DNA of 64,000 nucleotides, taken from assembly GCF_030409835.1 (NCBI RefSeq), contig NZ_JAUFQO010000001.1:124001-188000 (forward strand), in the 5' to 3' direction. The position numbers and the translations under genes are program-made. Shown in pieces: positions 63,142 to 64,000 of the stretch; positions within the stretch are counted from its first letter, which is position 1, and each line of letters starts with the position of its first letter. The notes beneath the pieces were generated by a model, which was not told where the DNA came from, ran no database searches, and saw nothing but the letters and a program-made list of their open reading frames with translations. Origin of the DNA: Lutimonas halocynthiae. GTDB taxonomy: Bacteria > Bacteroidota > Bacteroidia > Flavobacteriales > Flavobacteriaceae.

Positions 63142-64000
63142 ATGAAATTAGCAAAGACGGTATTGATTGTAGTGATCCTTTTCCTTTCAGTGGGAAGTTT
63201 TACTGTGTATGGGCAAGACAAGTATGGTAGCGAACCAGACAAGTGTAAAACCAACCTGTCTCTCTTCCATGAGGCGGTAAAAATGGCAAACTATGATGCT
63301 GCTTATGAACCGTGGAAATGGTGTGTTGAAAATTGTCCGCAAGCTTCAAAAATCATTTATAGCGATGGGTTAAAGATGGCTGAAGCTAAATATGATGCTG
63401 CTGCTGCTGCAATACCCGTTAAAAAAGGCGAAAAAATTGAAACCAACGACTATATCGTAAAAGTTGGCAAAAAGTATTATGACAAGTCTAAGTTAAATAA
63501 AGAGGAAATGTCAAAATACGCAATCGAAGTTATTTTGGTTTATAACCTAAGAGTGAAAAATTTTCCTGAGAATCTAGGTAAAGTTTATAGTGATTGGGCA
63601 AACTTTCTATTCAAAAGAGCCGTGTTAGAAGATTTAATTCTAAAAGAAGAGATCTTTGATAAATTAAGCTTGTCATTTAAAGCTGATCCTACTGGGATGA
63701 GTGTTAAGAATCTTGGTAAATATTTCCAAACAGTTACAGATATTGAAAAAGATGTAAATCCTCAATTGGTTTTTGACACCTATGATGATATCAATGAAGC
63801 TGTTGGAATGAAGATGGATAAATATTCTCGTGAGCTGGATGTTATAAATGCTAAATTGGATAAAGGCGGCGAGCTTACAAAAAAAGAGAAAAGTCAAAAA
63901 AGAGCAAGAGAAGTAAACCTAAGAGCCTTAGGACAGGTTGAAGGATATCTTGACAACACTTTAACTGAGGTTGCAACTTGTGATAGACTGATACCTTTAT
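63142..64000 (+). CDS. Tetratricopeptide-type exported protein, 5' part
   Basis: The gene begins at ATG 63142, 18 bp after the previous stop, and runs off the right edge. At least 286 codons are open. A signal peptide (MKLAKTVLIVVILFLSVGSF... to VYGQDK) is followed by helical repeats (LFHEAVKMANYDAAYEPWKW, NFLFKRAVLEDLIL), suggesting a TPR-like protein. It continues the coaX operon. Family and full length are not determinable here. Confidence 0.8.
   Translation, partial: MKLAKTVLIVVILFLSVGSFTVYGQDKYGSEPDKCKTNLSLFHEAVKMANYDAAYEPWKWCVENCPQASKIIYSDGLKMAEAKYDAAAAAIPVKKGEKIETNDYIVKVGKKYYDKSKLNKEEMSKYAIEVILVYNLRVKNFPENLGKVYSDWANFLFKRAVLEDLILKEEIFDKLSLSFKADPTGMSVKNLGKYFQTVTDIEKDVNPQLVFDTYDDINEAVGMKMDKYSRELDVINAKLDKGGELTKKEKSQKRAREVNLRALGQVEGYLDNTLTEVATCDRLIPL

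Noticed and set aside
1-64000. CRISPR array, prophage or insertion sequence.
   Set aside because: No regularly spaced repeats, integrase, transposase or terminal inverted repeats were seen in the window.

Overview
The window comes from a marine-type member of Flavobacteriia (Bacteroidota). The evidence is AT-rich DNA, SusC/SusD/SusE outer-membrane proteins, a type IX secretion tail, short lipoboxes ending in Cys, Bacteroidota-type promoters (TTG about 20 bp before TAnnTTTG), the flavobacterial pairing of a GT5-like protein with panC-panD, a mevalonate pathway, and the order coaX, outer-membrane protein, TPR-like protein. No phage, insertion sequence or CRISPR array was seen. One tRNA (Phe) is present.

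Layout. 1-7.3 kb: DUF4270 lipoprotein and GT5-like protein (minus), then panC, panD, a membrane protein, a GYDIA GHMP kinase, a flavoprotein and an M28 peptidase (plus). 7.3-10.4 kb: an arsenic operon on the minus strand (arsR, arsN, DUF6428, arsC, acr3) with an operator over its promoter. 10.5-17.4 kb: a small unknown protein, a MotA/TolQ/ExbB-like protein, a LytS/LytTR two-component pair, mvaD, mevalonate kinase, a UbiA prenyltransferase, a 46-aa membrane peptide and an RluB-type pseudouridine synthase.

17.5-38.5 kb: a complete starch/maltodextrin utilization locus. The minus-strand arm holds susC, a susD carrying an inserted SusE-like module, susE and a T9SS-secreted GH13 enzyme. The plus-strand arm holds a LacI regulator, an SLC45-type sugar transporter, beta-phosphoglucomutase, a GH65 maltose phosphorylase, three GH13 enzymes and an esterase. 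Palindromic CACGAAAACGTTTTCGTG-type operators lie between the arms. Glucans would be bound and cut at the surface, imported by SusCD, trimmed in the periplasm, moved inward by the MFS carrier, and phosphorolysed to glucose and glucose 6-phosphate.

38.5-44.3 kb: a stress regulon, the most interesting part of the window. A PAS histidine kinase and a response regulator fused to a CRP/FNR-type DNA-binding domain sit beside UspA, Hsp20, a PepSY-like exported protein and small unknown proteins. Four minus-strand promoters here share one architecture: two FNR-like boxes (TGA-N6-TCA) exactly 22 bp apart, with the proximal box starting exactly 30 bp from the -7 element. One of these promoters drives no gene. 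It precedes about 240 nt without an ORF that end in a strong intrinsic terminator, which looks like a new regulated small RNA.

44.3-64 kb: MORN-repeat protein, acetyltransferase, photolyase, SDR-DUF2867 protein, PH-domain protein, a Ser-nucleophile acylase with an ATP-grasp ligase, an XRE regulator with a membrane protein and an operator repeat, an M48 protease, a VOC protein, SDR, amidohydrolase, SdiA-regulated-like lipoprotein, a CEO-synthase-like dehydrogenase, tRNA-Phe, coaX, an outer-membrane protein and a truncated TPR-like protein. Positions, motifs and repeats were read by eye. Family names come from memory of motifs, not from a database search.
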